DNA of 64,000 nucleotides from Eriocheir sinensis (GCF_024679095.1 NW_026112164.1:1-64000); one strand, 5' to 3'; counted from the first letter of the stretch, positions 37,415-50,284 are shown. Made by a program: numbers and translations. The notes: generated from the letters alone by a model not told the origin.

Positions 37415-37892
37415 GTTCTTAGACGCTCCCTTCCCTTACATCAATCACTTCTAAAAATCCAAAAATGAGGTCAAACGCGTCCCAATGCGTGTTTCTTTAA
37501 TTTCACGGCGTCGGAGCATTCTCAAACTACCACCAGGGTCATAAAACTACCTATGGAAATGCCCACAAATCATACGAAAGCCTTGTTAAATGTGTGTGCT
37601 TGGGCTCCGAAAGGTTTGAGAACATGACCCGGAGAGCGTTGCACGGTGGCGGCGAAGGGCTTCGAAATGCTTGATAATATGGTCGGTATTCTTAAACGTT
37701 CCCTTCCTTTACATAAATCATATCTAAAAAGGCCAAAAAGAACAGTGTTTCCTCACGCTCATGGTGCAGAAACTTAGTCAAACTACCACCAGGGTCATAA
37801 AACTACCCATGGAAATGCCCACAAATCCCACGAAAGCCTTGTTAAGTGTATGTGCTTGGGCGACGAAAGGTTTAAGAACATGACCCAGCGAG
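37415..37892 (+). repeat. Family A repeat, two direct copies ~245 bp apart
   Basis: Copy 1 ~37,415-37,632 and copy 2 37,680-37,890 both run from GACGCTCCC or GTATTCTTAAACGTTCCC to GGTTTGAGAACATGACCC or GGTTTAAGAACATGACCC. The two ends of copy 2 are inverted relative to each other (TTCTTAAACG / GGTTTAAGAA), the best evidence that family A has terminal inverted repeats. Confidence 0.75.
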
Positions 37893-38024
37893 TGTTGGTG
37901 GCGGCGAGGGGGCGTGGAGGGCGGGGACCAAGGCATCACCAGGGACGTCCTCGAGTGTGTTAGGGAAGTGTACCCGAGAAGCAAGTTTGAACACACGAGG
38001 AAACTTCATTCACACGGGAAAAAG

Positions 38025-38490
38025 TTATATATGTTAGCAGCACGAGCGAGTGACTGCCAGGAAGGAAATTACTGAAGTGGAAATAATAAAGTATCGAAAA
38101 AAATGTGATTAATGCAAAAAAGGGCACAGGAACAGAACAAGATTACAGAAAAAGTTATAAATGTCCACGGCACGAGCGAGTGACTGCCAGGAAGGAAACT
38201 GTTAGTGGAAAATAATATTAAGTGTCGAAAAAATGGGATTAGTACGAAAAGGCACCCGAGAAGAGAACAAAAAAACAAACAAATATATTACAAATGTCTA
38301 TAGAACGACCTACGACGAGAGGCAAATTCTGTTAACTTAAAGTGCAAGAAAACGAAAAGAGAAAGGGAAAAAAAAAAAAGATTTATGGCACAAAAACGGA
38401 GCAAAAAAACACAGCAATAAATCACAAATGTCTATAGAACTACCGACGACAGGAGGCAAATTCTACTAACTGTTAAACGGAAAGAAAACG
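38025..38490. repeat. Degenerate tandem array, ~4 units of ~120-130 bp
   Basis: GCACGAGCGAGTGACTGCCA, GGAAGGAAA, GTCGAAAAAA, GGCAC and ACAAATGTCTATAGAAC recur from ~38,030, 38,160, 38,290 and 38,420, becoming less similar to the right. Confidence 0.7.
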
Positions 38491-38704
38491 GAAAGCGGAC
38501 AATATTAATCACGGACCGGGAACAATTGACGCCCCACTCTAAGCACGATCAAAAGGCAGCCAAATGGCACACCAGGGAGGGTAACGTTTGATCAGAAAAT
38601 GTGTCACAGTTCGAAAAGTCTAGTGGACAGAGGTGGACGGGAAATAGGACAGACTTAACATGTAGTGCAGAGGGAAGCAAGTAATATATATATTTTTTTT
38701 ACAA

Positions 38705-38817
38705 CAAAGGAGGCAGTTCAAGGGCACACACAAAAAGAAAACAATAATAAAAAAAGCCCGCTACTCGCTGCTCCTAAAAAAGAAACAAAAGAGGTATGTA
38801 GCTGGTGCGGGCCATAG

Positions 38818-38856
<39 letters not shown>
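38705..38856. repeat. Family B repeat followed by (CA)n
   Basis: GGAGGCAGTTCAAGGGCACA to CCCGCTACTCGCTGCTCCT (38,708-38,777), then (CA)n 38,820-38,856. Confidence 0.65.
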
Positions 38857-38857
<1 letters not shown>

Positions 38858-38872
38858 CGGCAGCCTCAGGTC

Positions 38873-40052
38873 GGTATTGCCAGACGCTTCCACCTCTCAC
38901 ATCAATGATTTCCAAAGGCCAAAAAGCAAATCAGTCGGTTTCTAATTTTCTAATGAGTGTTTTTTTAGGGTCATGGTACAGAAGAAGGGTCGAACAACCA
39001 CCAGGATCATAAAACTACATTTCGAAATGCCCACAGCTCCCACGAAAGCCTTGTCAAATGAGTGTTTCTTTAGGTTCATGGTGCAGAAGAAGGGTCAGAG
39101 TACCACCAGGATGATAAAACTATACCTCTGGAAATGCCCTCAACTCCCACGAAAGCCTTGTGAAATGAGCGTTTCTTTAGGTTCATGGTGCAGAAGAAGG
39201 GTCAAACTACCACCAGGATGATAAAACTATATCCCTGGAAATGCCCTCAACTCCCACGAAAGCCTTGTCAAATGAGTGTTTATTTAAGTTCATGGTACAG
39301 AAGAAGGGTCAAATTACCACCAAGGTCATAAAACTACCCCTGGAAATGCCCACAACTCCCACGAAAGCCTTGTCAAATGAGTGTTTCTTTAAGTTAAGTT
39401 TGACCCTTCTTCTGTATCATGAACCTAAAACACACTCATTTGACTAGGCTTTTGTAGGAGTTTTGGACATTTCTAGGAATAGTTTTATGACCCTGGTGGT
39501 AGTTTGACCCTTCTTCTGTATCATGAACCTAAAAACACTCATTTGCTAGGCTTTTGTAGGAGTTTTGGGCATTTCCAGGGGTAGTTTTATGACCCTGTTA
39601 GTCTGACCATTCTTCTGTACTGTGAACCCCCAAAAAACTAGCCTCTCGTAGGAGTTTTGGGCATCTCCAGGGGTAGATTTATGACAGTGGTGGTAGTTTG
39701 ACCCTTCCTCTGTACCATGAACTTAAAAACACCCATTATAATCCGACTGATCTCCTTTTTGGTATTTGGTAATAGTTTATGTAAGATAGATGATATTAAG
39801 ATAAAAGGAGTGCTCTCTATATAACTTAACATATCTGAGCAATGCAAAAGACAACTAAGATTTAAGACTGTCAAACTAACTATATAATAAGAGTATGTGT
39901 TTGGGGCATATCCAGGGGTAGATTTTTTACCCTGGTGGTATGACCCTTCTTCTGTACCATGAACATAAGAAAACACCCATTAGAACCGGACTGACCTCCT
40001 TTTTGGTCTTTGAAAGTAGTTGACATGTGGAGTTTAAGCGTCTGACAATACC
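38873..40052. repeat. 1.18 kb foldback element built of family A units
   Basis: The left half carries about four direct family A blocks (GTTCATGGTACAGAAGAAGG, CACGAAAGCCTTGTCAAATG). The right half carries about four in the opposite orientation. The outer ends GGTATTGCCAGACGCTT (38,873) and AAGCGTCTGACAATACC (40,036-40,052) are inverted copies differing at one base. The centre (~39,390-39,420) is a direct switch of orientation. It could form a very large hairpin. Confidence 0.8.
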
Positions 40053-40279
40053 ATGGAGGTAGAATTGGTGGAGTCGACACGGCCCGCTAATCCCATTCAT
40101 TGAGGTGAAGCCGACGAACTATCATATTTACGGCCAAAAGATGGGGGTGGGCGAATCTGGCCGAGCTCATTAAGAGGGAGCCTGACCTGACAACACCTGA
40201 CACCTGGCCGTAAAAATGACAGCTCGGGCGGATTCACTTAATTGGGCTGATGTCGACTCCACGAATTCTACCTCCATGG
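40051..40279. repeat. 229-bp element with 28-bp inverted ends
   Basis: CCATGGAGGTAGAATT..GGAGTCGAC (40,051-40,078) is the reverse complement of 40,252-40,279 with one mismatch. Inside, TTTACGGCCA (~40,129) and TGGCCGTAAA (~40,206) form a second inverted pair. It abuts the right end of the foldback element. Confidence 0.8.
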
Positions 40280-40327
40280 ACAACACCGATCTTACTCCCT
40301 TCCCTCACACCTCCTGCCAAGAGTCCA

Positions 40328-40615
40328 AAGAAATTTATGCACGGCGTCTATGCATACTCAAGCCTCTTAGTTACCTCATCGTACATCTACTAACACCGTG
40401 TACGCCCTTTTTACGTACCTTAACCGTCCCCTTCTAAGTGCCATATCTACCTACTGAACAAGACGCTTTTTATCTCTACAAGTACTCAGTTTATGCACAG
40501 CGCCCATACTCAAGCCTCTTAGTTACAGCATCCTATATATACTAACCCTGTGTACGCCCTTTTTACATGCCTTTACCGTCCCTTTTTAAGTGCCATATCT
40601 ACCCACTGAACGTAA
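40328..40615. repeat. Tandem duplication, ~160 bp x 2
   Basis: ACTCAAGCCTCTTAGTTAC, GTGTACGCCCTTTTTAC and AAGTGCCATATCTACC appear in order in both halves (from 40,336 and 40,494). Confidence 0.8.
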
Positions 40616-40669
40616 CTCTCTTCGTCCCATCAACCCGTCCAGCCCCATGAGAGATAATAAGGACGTTAA

Positions 40670-40926
40670 ATGAAGAGAAGAAGAAGAAGAAGAAGAAGAA
40701 GAAGAAGAAGAAGAAGAAGAAGAAGACGACAAAGAAGAAACGGAAGAAAAAAAGAAAAAGAAGAAGAAGAGAAGAAGAGGAAGAATAAGAAAAAGAAAAT
40801 GAAGAACAACAACAATAACAATAGCAAAACTAATATAAGAATAAGAGTAAGAAGAAGAAGAAGAAGAAAAGTCCCATTCATTTCCATCATTACAATTCCT
40901 CACATCATCTACGTGGGTGTCAACGG

Positions 40927-40973
<47 letters not shown>
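40670..40973. repeat. (GAA)n and (CA)n microsatellites
   Basis: (GAA)n 40,676-40,725 and degenerate to 40,870; (CA)n 40,929-40,972. Confidence 0.95.
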
Positions 40974-40974
<1 letters not shown>

Positions 40975-41640
40975 GAACACGCGTCTCTTCCTTGCCGCCG
41001 CCGCGTCCTGGGTGCTCCTCGGCGCGGTGTGTTTATCCTGCTCAGCCTCAGCAGCCGCGACGTCTAGTCAGTCAAGGCGTGCAAACTTATTACCTCCAAT
41101 TTGTCTTAAGAACGCGAGGCTTGAATATATTCCTCGTTCATCCTGATTACTGCACGGGGAAATTTGTCCTCCTCTCCTACTTCTGAAATTCGTGTTTTCG
41201 TATAAATATTGATGGTTCTTACTTCTTAACTTCGGTTTTTATATGAAAATTTGTGGCTTTACTCGAAACAAGTTTATCATTTCGTGACTTTATTATAATC
41301 CATCATCTATACTGTCTTTTAAAGGGGCAGTCGTTGGCGGGCTTTTTCTTTTTCTCAATTATTTTTTGTCCTTGAGTTGTTTCCTTTCCTCTAAAAAAAT
41401 AAATCTACAAATGGCTTTTCTTTATATGAGTTCGTAACATTAATTTCCATTGCCGTGAAACAGATGAGAATAAGCATTTTCATTTTAAAACAATTTTCAA
41501 TATTTTCTTCTATTTCTGGGGAATGGATATTTGATAATTGGCTACGAAGTTGAAAAAATAAACGAATCGAAAAACTGAAATTCAATTAAAGAAAAAAAAA
41601 ACGTTGCAATGTTATCCCTGTACACAGCAAGAACCGTAAT
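40974..41640. other. AT-rich DNA; inverted family B relic at 41,335-41,402
   Basis: GGCGGGCTTTTTCTTTTTCT..CCTTGAGTTGTTTCCTTTCC is family B in reverse orientation. Nothing else recognised. Confidence 0.45.
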
Positions 41641-42320
41641 GATAGTAGACATCTAAGACACTGAAGACTGAAAAAGAATTTTAAAAAAAAGTGAAGAACG
41701 ACAGTAATGGATATTGAAATCTAAGACACTGGAGATTGAAAAGGAATTAAAAAAAGTGAAGAAGAGGGACAGTAATGGATATTGAAATCTAAGACACTGG
41801 AGACTGAAAAGGGATTAAGAGTTAGAAGACGAGGGACAACCATGGATATACCAGTTGAAAAATAAGAAGCTGAGCACTGAAAAGGAATACAACGATAAAA
41901 GAGAGGAACAGCAATATCAGTGTAATAGAAAATACTGAAGACTGAAAGGGAATCAAAAGCATGGAGAAGAGAGGTTTAATGAATATCACCTGAAACTTGA
42001 GACAATGAGGACAGAAAGACAATTAAAAAGATGAAAAAGAGGGGCAGTAATAAATATCAGAAGAAATATAAGACAATGAAGAAATGAAAGATGAAGAGAT
42101 GAGAGATGAAAGGGAGTGACGGTAATGCTTAAGAGAAACATAAGAGGAACAGTAATGCATATCAGTAGAATTATTAGACACTGAAAACTGAAAAGGAATT
42201 AAATGGATGAAGGAGAGGGAGAGAAATGGATATTAATTGAAATCTAAAATACAGGAGACTGACAATTAACCAAAAGGATGAAAAGTGCCGGTTTTGCATA
42301 TCTACCGAAGACAGAAAAGG
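41640..42320. repeat. Degenerate tandem array, ~70-80-bp units
   Basis: AGTAATGGATATTGAAATCT, AAGACACTGGAGACTGAAAA and GGAATTAAAA recur about nine times. The copies at 41,700-41,800 are the most alike and the outer ones the most diverged. Confidence 0.8.
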
Positions 42321-42844
42321 AATTAAAACGATGAAGATGGGAGACGGAGAGAGGGAGGGGGAGAGAGGAAGCACAAATGACTCCCTGGGACATCTCGGCC
42401 TCTGATCTCGGTATGCAATGTCTCTGCAGCCTTCACTGATACGCGTCGCGGAGATCAAAGGTTTATGGATCCCTGACACCCCAAAGACGAGGCATCTCCA
42501 GAGCCTGACAGCATCCCAGCCACACGGGGCACGAGGAATGTCACAGATCAAGCCGGGGAATGAATAGCTTGCCCTTTATGCCAATACGACCACATTGCCA
42601 TCACTTCCAATACCATAACTTTATGTGCCGCTACGAAATGGGTGACAGGTTTGATTCGTCACTAAAATGGAGTTTCGCCGCGTATCCAACGAGGAAATAA
42701 AGACGCAACACTACACACGAACACGACTGCCTTGAACGGGTAACCGCCGCCACCACCACCAATACAAGCAGAGCAATTACTGAGAACACGTGGTGGACTT
42801 AGGTCACAAGCCAGAGCCATAGGAAAGGTATTCAACACCATTTT
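42321..42844. other. Unique-looking DNA, no gene assigned
   Basis: A reverse frame at 42,174-42,551 has no recognisable domain and ordinary composition. I do not call it. Confidence 0.35.
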
Positions 42845-43172
42845 TTCTTAGGTGCTGCCATTAGCATCGGTAGGCACTCTAGAGGGGCCTCTTGGACGAC
42901 CTGAGTCCGTTAGTGGTGCAGGCGAATTTTATTTTAAGTGGCTGCCGTGATGTATGACTTGTTTGGCACATGCTGCCCCCCGGTGCTCCACTTGAACGAA
43001 GTCGCTGCAGCTAGTGTTGACTGAGGACCTGGCCAGCATGTAGGTAATCTTCTGACACTTGGCGATGGTTGAAAATTGTCATCGTCCTTCGGTGTGACTC
43101 GAACCCATGTCCTCGGTTTGACACGATCCTCTTCACTGCCTTTAAGAATTGCACTACAAGAGTCACCATTAC
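42845..43172 (-). repeat. tRNA-derived SINE, copy 2 (minus strand)
   Basis: From 43,172: GGTGACTC start, a tRNA-like head with B box GGGTTCGAGTCACACC (~43,087-43,102), then AATTTTCAACCATCGCCAAG, CTACATGCTGGCC, CCGGGGGGCAGCAT, CGCCTGC and GCCTACCG. The same order, with substitutions, occurs in the 60.13-60.48 kb copy. Confidence 0.65.
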
Positions 43173-43204
43173 GATATCAGATTTAAGTAAAGAGAACAAT
43201 ACAT

Positions 43205-43665
43205 CACAGAAGATTAGCATAACGCCAGCAGTACATCTGACGGGACAAGGATCCAAGCGTTGTCAGGGTAACACTAATATAACATACCGCACTCAAGACC
43301 CAGCGTTCGTTTCCTCCGTAGTAAAGAAAGGTAGCGGCCCGGCGTGAACCCTCGACAAAGGGTGCAGGGAGGTGATCCAGGACGAAAAAGGAGAACAAGT
43401 AAAAACCAATACACCTCACAAGACATGGATATCCAAGCGCTGCCACCAGTGTATCGTCCCACACTAAAGACACAACGCTCGTTTTTTCCGTAGTAAAGCA
43501 CGACAGCGGCACGATGTGAACCCTCAACAAAGGGCGAAGGGAGGCAATGCAAGACGGAACAAAAGAGCAAGTAAAAACCAATAAACCTCACAGGACAAGG
43601 ATCTCCAAGCGCTGCCACCAGTGTATCATTCTATACTCAAGACCCAGCGTTCGTTTCCTGTAACG
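43205..43665. repeat. Tandem array, ~2.4 units of ~170-180 bp
   Basis: GACAAGGATC..CCAAGCGCTGCCACC, GACCCAGCGTTCGTTTCCTC, GTAGTAAAG and AACCCTC(G/A)ACAAAGGG recur from 43,248, 43,428 and 43,597. A stray part-copy (CCTCCGTGGTAAAGCAAGGC to CAACAAAGGGCGAAGG) lies at 44,026-44,085. Confidence 0.8.
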
Positions 43666-44220
43666 GGCTTGTCGGGGGGCGTTTAAAGGGTGTTGATTAA
43701 GACTTCAGCTTCAGGCGGCGAATTATATTTATGCCCTTATGTACAAAGAGACAGACGAGAGCGACTGACTGTCGTTGTGTGTCAGTCGGACTCTGGAAGG
43801 AGTGGCGGAGTTACAGGTTTGGAAAATATGAAATAATGGTGTCACGTATGTCAAGATGACAAAACGCACCCCATGCTAAGTGCTAAACTGTACGGTAAAA
43901 CACTGACGACGACACGGACGATAAGGTGTGGTGATGGCTATCTGTCGGGTTTTTTTTCATTTGATTGGTGTATGCCTAATTCGTGTTGGTGATATAAAAT
44001 AATAATATCCTTACTATAATATTCCTCCGTGGTAAAGCAAGGCAGCGACCCGGCGTGACCCCTCAACAAAGGGCGAAGGCAGGCGATGCAGCGCGCGGCC
44101 ACGAGGTGTAGGAAGAAAACAGGTAATATTGTAGCGCTCCTTTCGCCCGGCCACAACTCCGGCTTCTAACGACCTCCACGACACCGGAAATTTTTCACGA
44201 GGAGCGTATACGTACAAGCG

Positions 44221-44222
<2 letters not shown>
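43666..44222. other. Unique-looking DNA, no gene assigned
   Basis: Apart from the stray array part-copy at 44,026-44,085, nothing is recognised. Confidence 0.4.
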
Positions 44223-44479
<257 letters not shown>

Positions 44480-44605
44480 TGTCGTGGGGAGCAGTGGTCT
44501 GTCAGCTGGCTTGAACCTTTTCCGTCTTTTTAAACAGTGGAACTTCGCACAATAACCTTCAATACTAAACTAGGATAACCTCTTTGTTACTACGCAGGCT
44601 TTGTA

Positions 44606-45395
44606 TTTCTCCTCCTCCTCCTCCTCCTCCTCCTCCTCTTTCTACCTACCCTTTTCCCGCTCCTCGTTCTTTAACTCGAGATCACAGGCTTCCTCATAAT
44701 TGACAGCCTTCATAAGCACGCCGCCTGCCCTAAAAACTGTGAGCGCGCGTGTTCACGAACTGGAAGGAAAGGAAGGAAGGAAGGAAAGAAAAGGGAGGAA
44801 ACCAGGAGAAACTTGAGGAAAACGGCCGTGAGTAAAAGAGGAGGGAGAAAGAGAGGAGGAGCAGGAGGAGGAGGAGGAGTGGATCAGGGGTAGCGTGGAG
44901 CAGGAAGAGAAGTAACGAAATGACCGTGAGCATAAGAAGAGGAAGAGAGAGGAGGAGGAGGAGAAGGAGGAGGAGGAGGAGGAGGAGGAGGAGGAGGAGG
45001 AGGAATACATAGGAATACATAGGAAGAACAGACACCAGAAGACCTATTGGTCTATGGCGAGGGTGCCTGTTTACTACCGCTACTACTAGTAAGCTACGTG
45101 TGGTAGAACAGGACAGAATAGATGAAGGCTCCTCCCCACCCACCTCTCCCTCCGGCAACGTGCCGGCAGGAAATAGTTAGAAGAGAACACCATGTACCTT
45201 TAAGGAAGAAAGGGACATGGAAATTTTACAGTAAAGAGAGAAATAAGAGGAAATTACTACCCTTAACTTACGCTACTGGTAACCTAAGCTGTGGGGGAGA
45301 ATGACTTCAGGAGGAGGAGAAGGAGGAGGAGGAGGAGGAGGAGGAGGCGGGGTCCCTCTCCCTCTCTCCCTCTCCCTCTCTCCCCCTCTCTCCGT
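44606..45395. repeat. (CCT)n and (GGA)n rich region
   Basis: (CCT)n 44,610-44,638, purine-rich 44,760-45,005 with (GGA)n at 44,965-45,003, (GGA)n 45,310-45,348 then CTCC repeats. No gene. Confidence 0.9.
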
Positions 45396-45404
45396 GGCGA
45401 GTTG

Positions 45405-45830
45405 TATCTACTATGCAAGAGTTAACCATCATCTTCACTCTTTCATCCCTTTCGTTGGTAAAAACGTGCGCTTAGGTGGTGTGTTTTGTAGTAACCGAGG
45501 AAGAGGCTAACTATTACACTATTTACTACTGTACTTTGATGCTGTACTAGTGAGGGAAAGGTTTACTACTCCACTATACTATGCAAGAGTTGACCAGCAT
45601 CTTCATTCTTTCATCCCTTTCGCTGGTAATCATGTGAGCTGAGGTGATGTGTCTTGTAGTAACCGAGGGAAAGACTTACTACTACACCATCTACTACTGA
45701 ACTTTGATGCTATACTTGAGAGGTAACTGCTCTACTATATTATGCAAGACTTAACCAGCATCTTCATTCTTTCATCCCGTCCGCTGGTAAAAACGTGAGC
45801 TTAGGCTGTGTGTCTCGTAGGAGCCGAGGA
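45405..45830. repeat. Tandem array, ~3 units of ~165 bp (TATGCAAGAGTTAACC)
   Basis: TATGCAAGAGTTAACCATCA, CTTTCATCCCTTTCG(T/C)TGGTAA, GTAGTAACCGAGG and TACTTTGATGCT recur from 45,412, 45,583 and 45,741. A single dispersed piece (ATGCAAGAGTTAACCAGCAT) is at 50,920. Confidence 0.85.
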
Positions 45831-46104
45831 AGATGTTTACCACTACAACATTCACGACTATATGCTATTCCCCTGCCAGTATTTCCCAACCCCACGCGCT
45901 GACTACTAAAAGAAATAGCCACTCCATAAAGAAAACGTATTAGTGTAGCTTCCACATACTGAAAAAAATGAAGGCATACATAACATTCTAATCCCGCAGG
46001 TCTGTATAATATTTTCTGGCGGGGAATAAAAAAAGGTAAAAAATGTCGCCCGTTGATAAAGAAAAACTGAAAATTCTGCCGTGGAAAAAATAATAACGTT
46101 GGGA

Positions 46105-46980
<876 letters not shown>

Positions 46981-47164
46981 GGCGTGAAAAACTATACCAA
47001 ATGAATGTATTATGTATGCAAAACTCTACCAAGCGAGGCGGGTGTCATTCAAGACTATACCCGTTGAATTATTGTCCTGCATAACTATATACGTTGAATG
47101 TACTGTACTCGTATCACGCACAACTATACACATTCAAAATACTGTCATGCAAATCTATACCCTG

Positions 47165-47372
47165 CAAATGACCAGTTTCCTTCAAAGCTATTTCCAAAGT
47201 CAAAGAAGGGATCAGTCTGGTTTTATTGACTGTTTTTAGCTTCATGATACAGAAGAAGAGTAAATCTACCACCAGGGTCATAAAACTACCCCCGAAAAAG
47301 TCCACAACTCCTAGGAAAGCCTTGTCAAATATGTGTGCTTGGGCGCCGAAGTGTTCAAGAGTATAACCGTGT
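47165..47372 (+). repeat. Family A repeat
   Basis: TATTTCCAAAGTCAAAGAAG, CATGATACAGAAGAAGAG, CACCAGGGTCATAAAACTAC, AAAGCCTTGTCAAATATGTG and GGGCGCCGAAGTGTTCAAGA in family order. Confidence 0.7.
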
Positions 47373-47814
47373 ACCTCGTGTACAGACTCAGGAGCTAACC
47401 TTAACACACACAGCACAGAAACTACATAGGACACACTACTCTTACACCCGGCCACACGTAGGTCGTATAAGGATGAGCCGCTGGAGTGGTCACGAGGCGC
47501 ATTTGGGTTCGGGAGAAAGGGCCGCGCAGGGAAAAGAAAAGTGGTCCGCAAAGAAAGAATTTGGCGAAGAGTGCGCGGAGTTGTGCAGCGGTGAGTGATG
47601 ACCAAAGCCTCGGGGCAAGAAAAACGGGAAGTGGCGGGCAGGGGAGGAGGGCTCAGGAGGCAGCAGTAGCGGTGGCAGCGGCTGTGGTGGTGGAGGTAGC
47701 AGCAAGTAGGAAGGAAAGAAATCGATGAGTGTGGCGGTGAAGATCAGCGGTGGGTGACTGCATGGTTCTGGCTGGCTGCATGGTGCTGGTGGTGGCGTTG
47801 TGGCGGTGGCTGAC
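47373..47814. other. Mixed DNA with GGTGGC-type repeats, no gene
   Basis: CAGCGGTGGTGG-like GC-rich microrepeats at 47,660-47,800. Nothing recognised. Confidence 0.4.
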
Positions 47815-49140
47815 TGAAGGAAAAACTTTAGAATTGGCGGAAAACTAGAAAAAAGTTGGAAAGTTTCGTTTAGTCGGCTTAACATCTGTGGTCATATGCC
47901 GGAGAGCGACAGGAGGGGGGAGGAATTATAGGAGAAGGGAACAGACCCAGGAGACGGGACACATCTCCTGATTAATACCTGGTAACCATTCACTGCTGGG
48001 TGGAGAGGGGCGTAGGGTATCGGAAAACTAGAAAGGGAATGTGTCTTTACTTCCTACGGTGACTCAGAATCTTTTTTCACCTTAGATTTAAAGAATGCAT
48101 GACTGGTTCAGGTTGGATGCCTGAGTGACTGACTGAAGGAAAAACTTTAGAATTGGCGGAAAACTAGAAAGGGAATGTGTCTTTACTTTCTACGGTGACT
48201 CAGAATCTTTTTTCACCTTTGTTTTAAAGAATGCATGACTGGTTCAGATTGGATGGGTGATGGAGTGGCTAACTGAAGGAGAAACTTTAGAATTGGCGGA
48301 AAACTAGAAAGGGAATGTGTCTTAACTTCCTACAGTGACTTTGAACCTTTCTTTCACCTTTGTTTTAAAGAATGCATGACTGGTTCAGGTTGGATGGCTG
48401 ATGAAGTGGCTGACTGAAGGAGAAACTTTAGAACTGGCGGAAAACCAGAGAGGCAATGTGTCTTAACTTCCCACGGTGACTTTGAACCTTTCTTTCACCT
48501 TTGTTTTCTAGAGTGCAGGATGGGTGGTTGGCCTGAGGCGGCTGTGACTGTGGCTGACTGAACGAGAGACTTTGAGAATTTATGACAGGCAGAAAACTCG
48601 AAAGGGAATGTCTACTTACTTCCTACGGTGACTTAGAACTTATTTTTCACCTTTTCTTATAGAGTAGGATGAACATTACTTTTTTTAGCTATATTTTGCA
48701 TCTCTCTACCCACCAGACTTTAGAACTGGCGCAAAACTGGAAATGGAATGTCTGTTTACTTCCTACGATGACTTAGAACTTATTTTTGACCTTTTCTTAT
48801 AGAGTAGGATGAACTTTACTATTTTTGGCTCTATTTTGCAACTCTCTACTCACCAGACTTTAGAACTGGCGCAAAACTGGAAAGGGAATGTCTGTTTACT
48901 TCCTACGGTGACTTAAAACTTATTTTTCACTTTTTCTTATAGTGTGTAGGACGAACTTCTCTTTTTCTATCTATATTCTTTTTTCTCTCTACCCACCAGA
49001 CTTAACGGTGGCTTATAATCTATTTTTCACCTTTTCTTTTAATATAGCATGAGCTTCACCATATTGTCTATTTCTTTCCTTTTTTTTTTCTCTCTCCTTA
49101 GATTAATTTCATATATATCGCACCTTTTCTTCCAGTGCAG
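47815..49140. repeat. Tandem array, ~9 units of ~120-140 bp
   Basis: Units share ACTTTAGAA(T/C)TGGCG, AAAACTAGAAAGGGAATGT, TTTACTTCCTACGGTGACT and TTTTTCACCTTTTCTT. Units to ~48,600 also carry GAATGCATGACTGGTTCAGG. Later units instead carry AGAGTAGGATGAACTTTACT. The array decays to the right. Confidence 0.85.
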
Positions 49141-49321
49141 GATGAACTTCACTTCTTTTCTCTCTTTCTCTATCCTTTTCCCTCCCCGAACATCAGCTTC
49201 TTATATGTGACGCAGGGTAACATTCAGTGGCACCACCAAATGAAATCGTCAATCACTTCTTCGGCGCCTCCTCGGTCAGTGCCGCATCCTCGGAGACAGC
49301 GACCTTCAAAGCGAGCGACCC

Positions 49322-49655
49322 AGGGCCCATACTCTCAAACCTTTAGGCACCAGAGTACACATAGTTGACAAGGCTTTCGTAGGTGTTTGGGGCATTTTTA
49401 GGGGTAGTTTAAGGCCTGTAGTGGTAGTGTGACTCTTCTTCTGTACCATGAACCCAAGTACACATAGTTGACAATGCTTTCGTAGGTGTTTGGAGCATTT
49501 CTACGGGTAGTTTAATGGCCGTAGTGGTAGTGTGACTCTTCCTCTGTACCATGAACCTAAAAGAACACTCATTAGAACCCGATTGACCTCCTTTTCGGCC
49601 CTGGGAAATAATTGATGTGAGAGGTGAGAGACGGAAGCGTCTGAGAACACCAACC
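49322..49655 (-). repeat. Family A repeat with an internal duplication
   Basis: Minus-strand family A order with the GCTTTCGTAGGTGTTTGG..CTTCTGTACCATGAAC block present twice (49,370-49,450 and 49,470-49,556). Outer ends: GGGCCCATACTCTCAAACC (left) and GGAAGCGTCTGAGAACACC (right). Confidence 0.7.
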
Positions 49656-50030
49656 CAAACTCTCCTCACCGCCTCCTGGTTCTCCTGAAAGCAACACCCT
49701 CGCGACCCATTCCCGAGCCTCCTCACAGCACGAAGAGTTGTGTGCATCCCGCGGACTGGTATTTACTTTGCTCGTGAGGAAGAGGCGACACAAGGGAAAC
49801 TAGACTATTGGGACCCGCTGCTGCTTGGACGGGGCGCGAACTGAGCTTTGAAGGTCATTCGCTGGCCTCGAGTTTTCCGTAGCGATGAATGCAAGAATGG
49901 AAGGACCTAAAAAGACGCCGAAGAAGTGATTGAAGATTTCCTCTGTGGAACTTTGCACCACTTAATGTTCCGCTACGTCAAGTATATGAAGCTAATGTGT
50001 GGAGGGAGAGAGAAATAGCGATATATAGAG
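49656..50030. other. Unique-looking DNA, no gene assigned
   Basis: No frame or repeat recognised. Confidence 0.4.
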
Positions 50031-50034
50031 ACAG

Positions 50035-50215
50035 ACAAAGATATGGATAGATAGATAGAGAGAGGAAATGATGTATACAGATAGAAAAATATTAAGTTCT
50101 TCCAGATAGATAGAGAGAGGAAATGATATATACAGATAGAAAAATGTTAGGTTCTTCCAGATAGATAGAGAGAGGAAATGATATATACAGATAGAAAAAT
50201 GTTAAGTTATTCCTA
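50035..50215. repeat. Tandem repeat, 3 units of ~60 bp (GATAGATAGAGAGAGGAAAT)
   Basis: Near-identical units at ~50,047, 50,104 and 50,158 ending in GTTAGGTTCTTCCA or a close variant. Confidence 0.85.
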
Positions 50216-50284
50216 CACTCAGTAAAGAAGGTCAATAAATATGTCCAAAACCACCACAAATAAAAAAGTATACATAGATTTTTT

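Noticed and set aside
42174..42551. Reverse frame of 125 codons as a host gene
   Set aside because: No motif, no GC3 bias and partly over a degenerate tandem array.
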